From: Prinia subflava
Taxonomy: Eukaryota; Chordata; Aves; Passeriformes; Cisticolidae
Assembly: GCF_021018805.1 (NCBI RefSeq)
Contig: NC_086248.1
Span: forward strand, 52,023,485 to 52,087,484
DNA length: 64,000 nt
Direction: 5' to 3'
Positions 49,913 through 61,631 of the stretch are shown here, piece by piece. The translations under genes were made by a program, and so were the position numbers. Every line of letters starts with the position of its first letter. The stretch's first letter is position 1. The notes beneath the pieces were generated by a model. That model was given only the letters and a program-made list of their open reading frames with translations. It did not search any database and had not been told where the DNA came from.

Positions 49913-52900
49913 AAACAAGTGTGAATACACATACGGCTTGTGCTTATTCTTCAGTGAATCTAATAATGTTCAGGTGAGTTGTGTCTAGTTTATCTTGTGT
50001 GGTTTTACTTTATCACTTTATTCTAAAACCTATTCTAACAGCTTTCCAGTAGAACATTTTATAGTCATACTCAAAAGAAAAAAAAAAAAAAAAGGTGGAA
50101 AGAAAGAAAATCTTTGTAGTAATCATCATTAGAAAGAAAAAATTAGTCTTTTTTTCTGCTGTGATCTTGTCTTCTCTGAGTGCCCATACAACATGCTGAC
50201 ATCTGTTGGCACTGAAAACTATTTGTCTGGTTGAGCTCTTCTAATGAATCTAGGGGGAAAAAAGGTTTTTTTAAGACTTTATTGCATTTAAAAAGTACTT
50301 CCTCACACTTTCTTTTGGCCTGTGTTGTCATGCTTCTGCATTTAAATTCTCATATATTACATTCTTTCTGTTCTAGTCTGAACTGAATTAAAATTTCTTA
50401 ATTGTAAGGTATCTTTTATTGCAAATAGCTTCTTCTACCTTTTGTTGTTGTTGTTGTTGTTCTGTTTATAGTCTTAATGATGATTGTTCTTCTTGCAATA
50501 ATACTCTTTGTGGCTGTACAAAGTCACTCAGATTCATGGACAACAGAGAGCAAGCTAAGAATAAATCACACCACAAGCCCTGGATTGATGCACCACACCA
50601 CAATTTAATGGCTAATGTAGACATACCCTTTACTTTTAATCTCCTTCCTACGATTTGAACACTACCCATGATAACAGCAAGCATTTTGTGTCTTAGGTTT
50701 TATCTTTTTGTTTGCTTTTATAAAACATCCTTGCTTTCTCTTTTAGAAATTCTTACCCTGTAGGTTTTATGATTTTAATATGTTTCTTTAAGGATGCAGA
50801 TAATGAATATTTTACCATGACTATTATAAAATGGCTCTTATAGCCATTATGCCTGAAATCATATTCTTCGCAGCTATACCATTTAACACAAAAAGCTAGA
50901 GTATTTATATATATTCATATATATAAAAAGAATTTAATAATTGGAAAAAATAATTTACTTAGAGATGGAATATATCAAAGACTAAGGATTCCACATTAAA
51001 AATTAGGTATAAAGTCTGGTAAAACCGTAGAACACCTTCAAAGGAAAACATTTTTAATAAAAGCAGTTTCACATTCATCTACTACAGGCAAAATCCTAAA
51101 TCCATCATAAATATAACTGCTGTTATTATATGATGGAACAGTGAAAAGCAGATGGACCTTATTTGCAATAATGTAGCTGGGCTGAAGGTATTTTTCCGCC
51201 TCTGTTCATGCATTAATAATGACAGGTGGTGTTGAAGATAATTTTAACCAGATTATGATGAGCTGTAGTTCAAATTCAAAGACTTTTTTTTTCCTGCTTC
51301 TCATGCTTGGTATATAAGTGAACATACTTTTAAATGCAATTCTTCAAAAACAACATTTGAAGATTTGTGTGTGTGGGAGCTGATGAGGCTTTTTCTGAAA
51401 AGAATTCTTTGAAAAACTTAAAAAGGACATGTTTCAAAAAAAGATTCTTCTGACTTTCATGTGAAGATATCTATTTTGATATGAAAATGCTTGTAAATGG
51501 AATTTCCAAATAGCAGATTCTCTCCTTCTGAAAAAAGGATCACAAACTAGGGGGAAAACAAAAAAGAGCTCAGTGCTTAGTTTAGATACTGCAAGCTGAC
51601 AAGACAGTGTTAATTGCAATCTTCTTGCCAGGCAATGATTCTTCTTTTTAAGAGAGTAAGTGTATACATTTATGTGGTACTTGGTTTACCTCACAGCTCA
51701 GTGAGTTACCTTCAAAGATAGCACAGCTCTTGAAGAGAATTTCAGTTTCTTACTCACATTCTTTGAGTTTCACCTTCTGTGTTATGTGTATTTATGCATA
51801 TGAATATATGCAGATATATTCAAATGACTGCATATGTTCGAACTTTCTGCAGTGGTTTAACTGTATGCAGTGGGAAAACAAAGCACTATGGTGCTTAGTT
51901 TATAACTTAAGTAGGCAAAGAAATGTTTTGTTAATACTCATAGCATCCCTATTCAGCTGAATGAAAATATGTATTGGTGAAATATTGAATAGAGGACTCG
52001 TGCTTTCTGTCATTTCTTTGTGATGAAAAGTTTCATTTTATGAAAAGTGAAATGTGTTTTCAAACTACAGATATAAATAAAACAAAAAATTGCATTGAGT
52101 CCAGTCACAAATTTGTTTTGAATGACATCTGAATTACCAGGCTTCAGTAGTTAAAAAAATGGTAGCTACAGGTATTTATTTGATCATTTCAAAAAACTGC
52201 TTGGGAAAATCACTATAAAGAACAGTAGCAATTGACCATGTAACCACTCGTAGAGTTTGAATAATTATAACTTCTGTGAATGTTTATTTATTCTGCCTCG
52301 AAAAGCTAAAATTTTATGCAGTTTGATTCTGGTGTCTGATGTCTCTCTGCAAAAGTTTGTATCTCTGCAAATATATTACAGTAGTAACAAGGTGCTGCCT
52401 CAGCATGTGCTTGAATTCATTTTTATCATCAAGAACCAGAGGGAAAGCTGGTGGCAGATTCCATGGGAGCCCAGATTCCAGGGAGCCCAAAGCTGAGGCT
52501 GAGGTCAGGGCCTTCTTTCTCCTGTTTGTAATCAGCTAACTTTCTTTGCTAGCTGTTTTGCTCAACTGAATCCTCACCCATACTTTCAGCAAGCTTTCAA
52601 TCTCTTTAAAAATGCAGTTTAAGTGATGAGTCACATCAGGAGTGAGTTTTTATCACCTGGGCTAGGGTTATACATAAACATAACTTTAGAAAATCCTCAG
52701 AAGACTCAAAGTAATGCTCTCCTTTTTCAATGTGAGCTCACTGAGACCAATGAAAAATGAGTCAGAAAACAAAGATGTATTTCCCAAATCAATTCCTTAT
52801 CATAAAGACAATCTCTGTAAGACTCAGTTTTTTCTTTAAAACACCTCATAGCATTTGAGGATTGATACAATCCAGTTTTTCAACTTGGAATGAGGTATTT

Positions 52901-54363
52901 GGTAGATCTTTGTATCATGCTGTTAGGTCTCACATGCAGAGTACAATTGCTTTGCACAGTAATAATTTCCAGACTTGGGGTTTGGTAGTCACTGCCCAAA
53001 GTAGCCAGGTAATTAGCAATACTGGCAGATATCTGCTGCTGAAATGGAAAAATTTGTCAGATGACATACTGCATGTTACCTTAAAATTTCAGCCTTGATT
53101 CTATGATACTGTTATCTTTGTTCAATCAAATGCAATAAATCCAACTAATTTAACTAAACCACTAAATGAAGTTGTGCAGCTACTTTTATTGAAGTTTAAA
53201 TGAGGCATTTTTCAATGTAGCATTAATAAGGATCTGTTTAAACTAAAGTGAAACAAACTGCTTTTAAACTGAATTGTTCATACGCAGTGGAGTTTAACTA
53301 ATTCACTCTATGAAAAAACCTTACTAACTCACAAATCTCTTGTGTGAACAAAACCTTATTCTTCCTATACAAAACTGATAAGATATTATTAGATATGGTT
53401 TCCACATCTGAGTAGAAAAATGCAAAACAAGTTGTATTTGACACATGGTGATCAGAGCACATCTGTATTTCATTGATATGTATCAGATAGAAAGTAAAGT
53501 TATGAAATAAAAATTTAGTTTTAGTCAAGTACAAGAGCAAGGGTAAACACTAAAATAACATTTTGTGAGAAAATATAAATAAATTAATTACCTCTCTGAA
53601 AAGCAAGTCCTTGTATCATTAGAGAGAGGTAAGAATAAAATGTACAAAATATCTTGGTTCTGGGTGATAGATTCTTCACAATAATGAAGATGGTGGAACA
53701 GCAATGATATATTTATATTAACTAATGATCTACCTCCTTCAAACATACTACTGAAATATGATTCTTTCATACACAAACCTGAATACAGACTAACAAAGTT
53801 TTAAAGAAAAACATTAAAGATAAGCCATTCATATCCTTCAAGCATGTGCCTGGCTTCTACCAAACTCCTGAGCAAAGAGAGACTTAAGCACATACTTGTG
53901 GACTTCTTCCCACTGGGACTCTACACCATTATTATCTCTAACCATGTAAGTACAGGTTCTCCTGTGTTGTAGTGGAGTATGACTGAAAAAAGAAATTGCT
54001 TTTGACTTCAGAATAACAGACTACCTTGGAAATATTTGTACTTCAGCAACTTGAGGCCTCTTTGTGGACAAGAGGCATTTGGAGTAGTATAGCTCTGCTG
54101 CAAAAGAAGATTTTCTACTGGTATAGATATCATTCATGGATCATACTTACAGGGAAATTGTATTGAAGATCACTTTCATCAAGCTTTGATAGATTTTTGT
54201 GTACCTGACTTCACTGAATTCTTCCCCAGCAAACAGTAAACACATTTACTCTAGGCGGCTCAACAGCACTCTCACGTGTGCCAAATGCAGCAGGATAGAT
54301 GTCCTCATTGTCACACCAGGACAGGATAAAAGAAGAAGAGATGCTCTGTTGCCATGGGTTTTC
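49913..54363. other. AT-rich stretch without a recognised gene
   Basis: No coding exon was recognised. Simple sequence includes an A-run at 50078-50093 and (GTT)n at 50442-50461. The sequence at about 51110-51250 is varied and contains homeodomain-like CATTAATAATGACAGG, so it is a candidate conserved noncoding element. That is an impression only. Confidence 0.5.
50442..50461. repeat. (TTG)n microsatellite, short
   Basis: About 20 bases of uninterrupted TTG trinucleotide. The flanks are unique. Confidence 0.9.
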
Positions 54364-54659
54364 CTAGCTAGCTAAGCGTTTCATATTAAGTAGAAGTTCA
54401 TACCTTCTCACACTCTTTTCATGTAAACACCAGCTATGTTCCATAAACATAGCCTTTGTTTTCACATTCCATGCTGGGACAAACAAGACTGTGTGACAGT
54501 CCCCTTGACCAATAGGTTGAGAGGTGGGACTGTTAACTCTCCAATCCATGGTCACCTTGCCAGAAGTATATAATAGGAAGAATAAACAAGGCAGCCCTCC
54601 TGCCCTGCTTGCTCGGATGAACCCAGACCTCTGTCTCCTGAGTGTCCTTATCTAGCTAG
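54364..54659 (+). mobile_element. Probable solo LTR, alpharetrovirus/ERVK-like layout
   Basis: Promoter-type elements occur in the order seen in avian retroviral LTRs. There are two CCAAT boxes (54509-54513 and 54541-54545), then TATATAATA (54567-54575), and only a few bases later AATAAA (54581-54586). A short, GC-richer C/T-rich leader follows (GCCCTCCTGCCCTGCTTGC). A TATA box closely followed by AATAAA is characteristic of avian alpharetrovirus LTRs. No gag, pol or env sequence is visible nearby. An 8-base direct repeat, CTAGCTAG, at 54364-54371 and 54652-54659 could be a target duplication, but the expected TG...CA ends are not clear. The boundaries are therefore uncertain. Confidence 0.55.
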
Positions 54660-57600
54660 GCTCATGGTGATAATGCTCCACAACCACTTCATGTCTGGGG
54701 CCATGGTGTTGTTCAGGCACCATTCATGACTTAGGTTTATACTGAAGCCTTCACTTGGGAAGCCCTGTCCTTGATATTATCTTGTTGAACAATCCACATT
54801 TTCTGGACTTGTTTATATGAGAAAAGCCTAGAGAAGAAAGTGATGGACAACTTCTCAGCAAGATGAGAGACTCCCCTTCTAAAGGAGGAGCCTGCCCTTG
54901 TAGAAGCATGGAGCTGGAGATTATATCAGGGCAGGTTAAGGCAGGACTGTATCTGTATGTTATGATTGCCCTATAAGACTGCATCAGACATCAGGGAGGA
55001 AAGAGCCTGAGGCCATAAGTTAGATAACCAAGAAATTTTGGCTGATTAGTGATGAGAAAACATTTAAAAAAGGGTCAAGATCCGTCTTAAATAGGTACTG
55101 TATTTTCATAGCAAAGGGCTGACATGGAATGTCTTAACTCTTTTTTTAACTGTGTGTTTTATTCAGGATAAAATGTTTCCAGAATTCAGTTATTTAAAAA
55201 TAAATAAGCAGCAGCTTGAATGCAGATAAAGGTACCCAACTCCATCAGGAAGGATTTTTTTCTGCAAGTCTGAAAGCAGGCATTATCCTTCTTTGATAGA
55301 AAAACACAGCTGTGCAGTGCTGAGATACTAATGTGTTCTGCATTCAGCAGATTGTAGGGAAAACAGACATTCTTATTTTGGATACAATTCAAACTTTTGG
55401 CAGTGTCTTCCAGATTCTGAGGTCATTTGCATCACTTCATTACAATGCATACACATTGTTCATACCTTGTTATATTCCAATTGAGTATAAGTAAGTATTT
55501 GCATATTATTGCTGCACAGCTTATTGAGAGGCATTTCATTTCAGAAGTTTAAATATTTAGTGACCAGGTGTTTAACTGCCAAATAAAAATAATCACGTCT
55601 GTTTCTTATGAGGAAAAAGTCTAACCAATCCAGTAAGACACTCTCAGTACCAAGCCAGTGAAGTGTGTAAAAATGTAGTGAGCTAAATTCTTTTCTCATT
55701 TAAAACAGCGTAAAAGTGCAATTATTCCTCTGTAGCAAATATACACCACTGGATATATTTGATTTTAATTAAAATTAGAATGTGGACTCTAGCAATCAGT
55801 ATGTCAGTGATGTTTTATGTTAAAACACAAATACAGTGGATGAAATCACTAGTCATGCAAAGAATAAAGAGAATAGAAGAGAAAACATAATTTAAGCTTC
55901 TTCTCCATTTTTACTTTTACTTTACTCTTTTTCCAATTATTCACATTTCTTATTTTTCTGCATTGTTTTTAGTGGTTTTGTTTGTTTTGCTTGTTTTTTA
56001 ATTGATGGCTGACTGTTAGACTCTTGAACATGTACTTAAATGAAAATAGATTGATTTCCAAAATCATAAAGCATTCTCTGTGCTCCTTGATTCATTAGCT
56101 TTCATTATTTGACCATAGAATGACTATTAAGAAGAAAGTAATGGAATCATAAAAAAGACAGATGTTGCACTGGGTTATGTCAGGTAAGTATCTCCACTAG
56201 AAGCATGGAGGTATTGAAGCTGTTTTATAAGGCATGGCTGAATTTTCATACAAAATGCAGAGTCCCAGTGTTTGCAGCCAAGAACCAAGTATTCAAAAGT
56301 AAAATATGTAAACAGAAGCTTTTTGTATGATCAGAGGTTTGGAGAGTTTGAAAGAAATGTCTGCAAGGATTCAAATTATTCCGTTAAATACAGGAAAAAA
56401 TGTAAGAAAGACAGCTAGAGGAGGTGTTATTTTCCTGATATCTTTTTGTGCCTCTGTGATTTACAGTATTAGAAACCTCCTGAGATACAGAAAACTATGG
56501 CATTTTATGTGTACTGTGAGTAGTATCACAACCTCATGTCTTAGATAAGTGGCCTGAAGTGTGCACACAGTAATTGAGATTTCCATGCATTATGTATTTG
56601 TACAGTGACATAATTGTGTTTTCTAATTTGTCCTCTTTTGTTTGGTTTCCTACTTTGTATATTAGAAAATAATATTTTCTGTCTTTCTTTTCATTGTTAC
56701 TGACTTTTTAAAGTCTACAATCATTCCAAAGGCACTTTGCTGACTAGTAACACCTAACTCAGTCATCAGTGAGTTTATATGTCAAGATTTATTTTTTTCT
56801 TTGTGTGCTTTACTTTGCAGCAGTTAGTACTGAATTTCTTTCACATATTATTTATTCAAAGATGTAACTGGTTCAGGTCCTGGTATGCAGCTATGTCTAT
56901 ATTATTATATAACTAGACCTAAAAGAACTCAGACAGGGACTGAATCAGTAGTTCAAGTCCATATCCTTGCATTGTTTAGCCATGTCCCTGACATATTTTT
57001 GTCCTATGCCATCAAATCATTGCCTAGACAATTTATAATCACTATTTTGGCCCTCAAAACAGGGCTTTTTAAATGCCGCTATAAGGTAGGAAATAATGTA
57101 ACCAAGTTTATTGTTCAAATCATGACGGTATGGCTTAGCTTTCCAATTAGAAAGTATTTATTATAGTAAAGGAAAATCTACTGAAATCTGCTGGGTTTGT
57201 CCTATTTTTACATAGAGGCAATAGACCAATTGCTTAGCAGTAATTTTTACTATGCCCTCCCTCAGATTTGCCTTTGTGTTGCTGAAAGCCTTGAACTTTC
57301 TCCTCAGATTTTCATGGTTGCAGGTCTTCATCTCTGCTCTATCACGGGCATCTCTGCCAGCCCACGATGTTTTGGGGAAATGCTTTTCAAAAGAAGTGTT
57401 TGAAATGCACCAGTTGTGTCATTCCCAGGGCTGGGATGAGAAAAGGATTGCCTTGCCTGTCTTACAGAAACTCTTTTTTCTTCTTAATATTGTATTTTCT
57501 ACTTCTACAGCTGGGTAAGGAAAATCTTTTCTATTGGTCTCATGGTATTGAGACCTCCAGCAAAAGTAACATATCTTTGTTTGCTTCCTTTAAATATCCC

Positions 57601-59650
57601 AACCATTTAAAGGAGATTTTCTGGGTGCCAAGGCTATAATTTATTTTTAGTATCTTATCAGATCCCAGTATTTCATTGCAGTGTATAGATATTCTTTCTT
57701 TATTCATGGACTTTGAAAGAGAATGATTGATGAATGGAGTTACTCCATCAGAGGTAATGATTAAAGCTTTAGCTTTTAATACTCACTCTAGATTATTTCT
57801 TTTACCATTTTGACTTAAAGCACTGAAGTCATAAATGTTTCATTAGACAAGTTTAGAGTTTTCAAACTACGAAAATATTCCTCTAGGTCAGACAACAGAT
57901 AAAAGTTTGAAACATTTCTGATAGAAGTGCTGAAGGCAGGTTTATGAGCCTTTTGCATCATGACACCTTTTTTTCGGCCCATTTTCAGCTAAATAAAAAA
58001 AAAAAAGAAAAGAAAGATTTTGATCTGAGCAACTTCTGCACATTTTCTTTCATTTTGTCTAAATCGTTGAGGAAAATAGAGAGGGGAGTATGTGCATAAA
58101 GGAGGAACTGAGCTCTTTGTAAAATAAGCAACCCCTCTATGAATTCACGGCCTAATAACTATGACCCCTAACGTTCTCCTAAATCTTCCAAATATAAGAG
58201 AGTAGATATTTTGTTATAATTAAAATAACTTTTCTGCCTTGTTTTAATCTTTCTTTTCTGCATTTGATGTTCTCCTGCTTGAAAAAATATACATGTTTAA
58301 AATCTTCATCTGCTGACAAGGGGTGACCTGGTTTGATATATATGCTCTAGCCTGTGCAGAGAGGATTGCTAGTTGTTTCTTGTTGGTTTATTTATATCTG
58401 AGTTAGTTTTTTTTATTATCGGTGTCACATTTTGAACTCTTAAGTGTTCTATGCTTTTACACACCTGCAGTGCCAAAACATTTTAACACTTAATTTTTTT
58501 TAATTTAGTGTTAAGAGCTAACATCTTGATTGTTCTTTAAGAGCAAAACAAACCAAAACCAGTTCAGCTACAGGCAATTAAAATTAGATTTTCAGATAAG
58601 CTTGATAAAGGACCCATAAAAGAGGCTTTAAAAGCTATTTGAGCACTAAGGTGCTATAACTAAACACATACTGAGAGTTATTATTTTTAACATTTTTCCT
58701 GTAGAAAGGAATTGGTTTGATAAATTTTTCTTGTCTAATTTTCTTTATTTTTCAAATGCTCAGTAAACTATTCTAAAAATAGATGCAACTGGATTCATCT
58801 TCACACGTTCTGTTTTTCCATACGTTTAGAAATTTGTCATGTGTACACTGACACAGCACAGAGAGAGCAGCTCACCAAGCAAAGGCAGTTTATTTGAACT
58901 TCCATAAAGTTGTCACCTCTTCTATAACAAATCATTCAGAAATTAAAATTAAAACGCTGCCTAAAGCTTGCTTCTTACCTTTCATATTTAAAAATCCAAG
59001 ATCCCAGCATTCCTTGGCCTCACAGGCAAAACTGAGGTTCCCTTTTAAACTAAAGCTACTAGGGTGCACTGTTGTAAATATCAGACTGTCAAAACATGAT
59101 TATTTCCATACTAAGCCTTTAACCGGTCTTGATTAAAATTATAACTTCTGTAAAATTATAATTATAGTATATATTGTTATAGTATCTAAGCTACTGTATA
59201 GTATCCCATCTTCCAACAGAGTTATGATAGAAGTGCTAAGAAAGTTTTTCCACGACAACAGATACTGCTCTTACATGTTGGACTTAACACGAGTCCAGCT
59301 TTGAGATGTTTGAAGTTTGATGGCCAGCAGCCATTCCCCAGGATGTTAGAATATTGATTTGAAGAAACAGAAATAGATGTTCACATTAGCTATTTTTCTA
59401 CTTCTCTCTCTACAAGGGAAAAAATACAAGGGAAAACAGAAATTTCAGCAGGTGTGCCTAGGCCTCTGGTAATTCATTTGCCATGTTGTGCTATTATTTA
59501 TGTCTATTTGACTGCCAAAATAAAGAGGATGCGCAAGTTAGGTTATGCTTTATTTGTATTTTATTAACTCCAGCCTTGGTCTCTTGTTCCCTTTTTCTTG
59601 CTTAGTGCCATTACAGACATTTCATTTATGAGTACTATCAGCAGTTATGA
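54660..59650. other. AT-rich stretch without a recognised gene
   Basis: Sequence directly after the LTR (54660-55010) is less AT-rich and might belong to the same retroelement, but I cannot show it. The rest has short frames (up to 93 codons) without domains. A short inverted repeat, TTAACACT/AGTGTTAA, lies at 58483-58514. Confidence 0.5.
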
Positions 59651-59941
59651 AAGAGCAATAAAAATGATTGAGGGTCTGGAAGGGACTGATTTATGAGGAA
59701 AGAAGAAGCGCTAAATATGGAGTGCCTGTCTAAATAATGATTCATGAACGGCATGCTAAATATCTGTAAGTGTTTTAAGGGGGTAAATGAGAGAGGAATC
59801 AGGTAGGGTGACTCAAAGAGAAGTAACCAGGAGTGACTGAATGGAAGTAAAGGAAGGATTTAGGCACATTTCCTTTTACAGCCATATTTATCTAACAGTG
59901 AAGCTGCATGCAACAAGAAACAATCTTCCAGGGGTGCTTGA
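59651..59941 (+). mobile_element. Old, diverged CR1/L3-like LINE relic, sense
   Basis: AAAAATGATTGAGGGTCTGG followed by TTATGAGGAAAGAAG matches the conserved CR1-superfamily block just after the reverse transcriptase region (typically AAAATGATTAAGGGTCTGGA then TATGAGGA). Further weak but ordered matches follow: CTAAATATGGAG, GTGACTCAAAGAG, GTAAAGGAAGGATTTAGG and AACAATCTTCCAGGGGTGC. The divergence is much higher than for the other CR1 copies here, so the insertion is probably ancient. A search against old amniote CR1/L3 models would decide. Confidence 0.5.
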
Positions 59942-59964
59942 AGCATGGATCAGGTGCAACATCA

Positions 59965-59985
59965 GGACGCTTTAGAAAAGCGTCC
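59965..59985. repeat. Perfect 9-bp hairpin, CpG-bearing
   Basis: GGACGCTTT, AGA, AAAGCGTCC: exact arms with a 3-base loop. Each arm has two CpG-containing bases pairs (ACGC/GCGT), which is unusual in this CpG-poor region. Confidence 0.9.
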
Positions 59986-60028
59986 CGAATTGGCCATAAC
60001 TGTAGGAATTGCTTTTTTATATGTATTT

Positions 60029-60061
60029 CAAGGTGTTCTGCTGCCAGTGCTTAACACCTTG
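60029..60061. repeat. Perfect 9-bp stem with 15-base loop
   Basis: CAAGGTGTT and AACACCTTG are exact reverse complements. This lies 43 bases after the preceding hairpin. Confidence 0.85.
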
Positions 60062-61167
60062 GGACACCTTTTGGGCCAGATGATGAGCGTTAGGGAGCAA
60101 AATCAATATAGACACAGGTGTTTACAAATTATGATATAAATCACAACTTGAATCCTAAATGCTTCAGTTTGAATCACAAAACTGAGCAGAAAGAAGTGCT
60201 TTGCCTTGCAGTCTAGTTACAGGAATCAGGAAATCTCAGTCCCTGTTCCATCCTCTCCTTTTTTTATGGAAATTTGAAACTATGTCTGTTATCTCCTAAA
60301 GGAAGACCTAATCACCCACATTGAAAGGTAATGACTATGAAGTTCTTGAGGTGCATGATTCCATTTTCAGCTAATTAACCTTTCATGCTGCCTAGAAAAT
60401 TCTTCTGCATGAACTACAGAAAAGCACAGAAAATGATTCTGTAGAATGACAGCCCTGGCAGTTGTCATACATGTGGAGTTAGAGTTGCACTTGTGTGTGT
60501 CAAGTTCCCCTGAGCAGAGCAGGAAGAGAAACTTTCTGCTGATAAGTCATCTGATACTGGCCATTCTGGTCAGATCACATGGATATTCCAAAATGGTGTA
60601 AAAGGAGCCAAGAGAAAGAACAAGTTTCATTCATTCTCAACAACATTTTATTTTCTGTTTTGCACATAAAAATTTATTCACTTTCATTTGCAATTTCATT
60701 AAGTTTGTCAGTTCAGCTCTTAAAAAAAAATCTGACAGCTGCCAATCATGTGAAAAAATACTTCCATTAATTTTAAATCCCAAATATCCACCCACCTGCA
60801 AAGCTAGATGACTTAAAAGCATTCACAGCACTAAGATTAGGGAGAGAAAGCCAACCACCAAATATCTCACAAGCATAATAGTGAAACAAGCAGGAGAGGA
60901 GGGCTTTGAATGCAAGGGAAGTTGTTGTCCTCTTGTAGAAGACCCAATATTCTCTTGTTACTACTATGTGGAGTTAGAAAGACAAGGATTAGTGACTGTG
61001 TTTACCTACTCTGACACTTTATATTCTTATTTCTCTAGTAGAACATCCTGCTGGATTTGTAATGATTCAAAAATGTAGTTCCATTTCAGCTCCTCCGTAA
61101 GATATATTCCTCAGGAGGTGAGGGAACGGTACAGGATGGTTCCTTTTACAGGATGTAGAAGGATATG

Positions 61168-61631
61168 AAACAGAATTGCAGAAACAGAGTAGCTAAGGTT
61201 GAAAGAGGACATTAAAGGTCATCTGATCTACCCAGCCTGCTCAAGCAGGTCCACCCACAGCCAATTGCCCAGGACTCTTATCTAGACAGCTTAAGAATGT
61301 CTACAGGGATGGAGACTCCACAACCTCCCTGGGCAACCTGTGCCAGTGCTTGGTCATCCTCTTAGTGAAAAAGTGTCTCCTGATAGTCAGAGAGAATCTA
61401 CTCTGTTTCAGTGTGGGCTGTTCTCTGGTTCTGTCACTGAGCACCACTGAAAAGACCCTGATATTTTGCACCCTCCCTTCAAGTATTTATCTATTCAGTT
61501 TGATGTCCACCATAGTCCCTCTTTTCTTAAAAGAGGCCTTCTATATAGTCATCCTCCAGCATATACACTGGTGCCTGGAGTTATTCTTCCCCAGGTTCAG
61601 GATGTTACACCTTGTTTAACTATGAAGAGGT
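61168..61631 (-). mobile_element. CR1 LINE 3' fragment, antisense
   Basis: The plus strand starts with a decayed reversed terminus (CAGAATTGCAGAAACAGAG). It continues through clear family blocks: CTGCTCAAGCAGGTCCACC, GGATGGAGACTCCACAACCT, GGGCAACCTGTGCCAGTGCT, CTGGTTCTGTCACTGAGCAC and CACCCTCCCTTCAAGTATTT. It ends with TTCTTCCCCAGGTTCAGGAT and a decayed TTGTTTAACTATGAAGAGGT. The usual segment between the 3' region and the ORF2 thumb appears shortened. The 89-codon plus-strand frame over it is a shadow of the antisense element. Confidence 0.92.

Larger units (their letters stand above)
59942..61167. other. Stretch without a recognised gene; two hairpins at its start
   Basis: The 64-codon frame at 59945-60139 covers the two hairpins and encodes a part-hydrophobic peptide with no known family. 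The rest holds no recognised repeat or exon. Confidence 0.5.
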
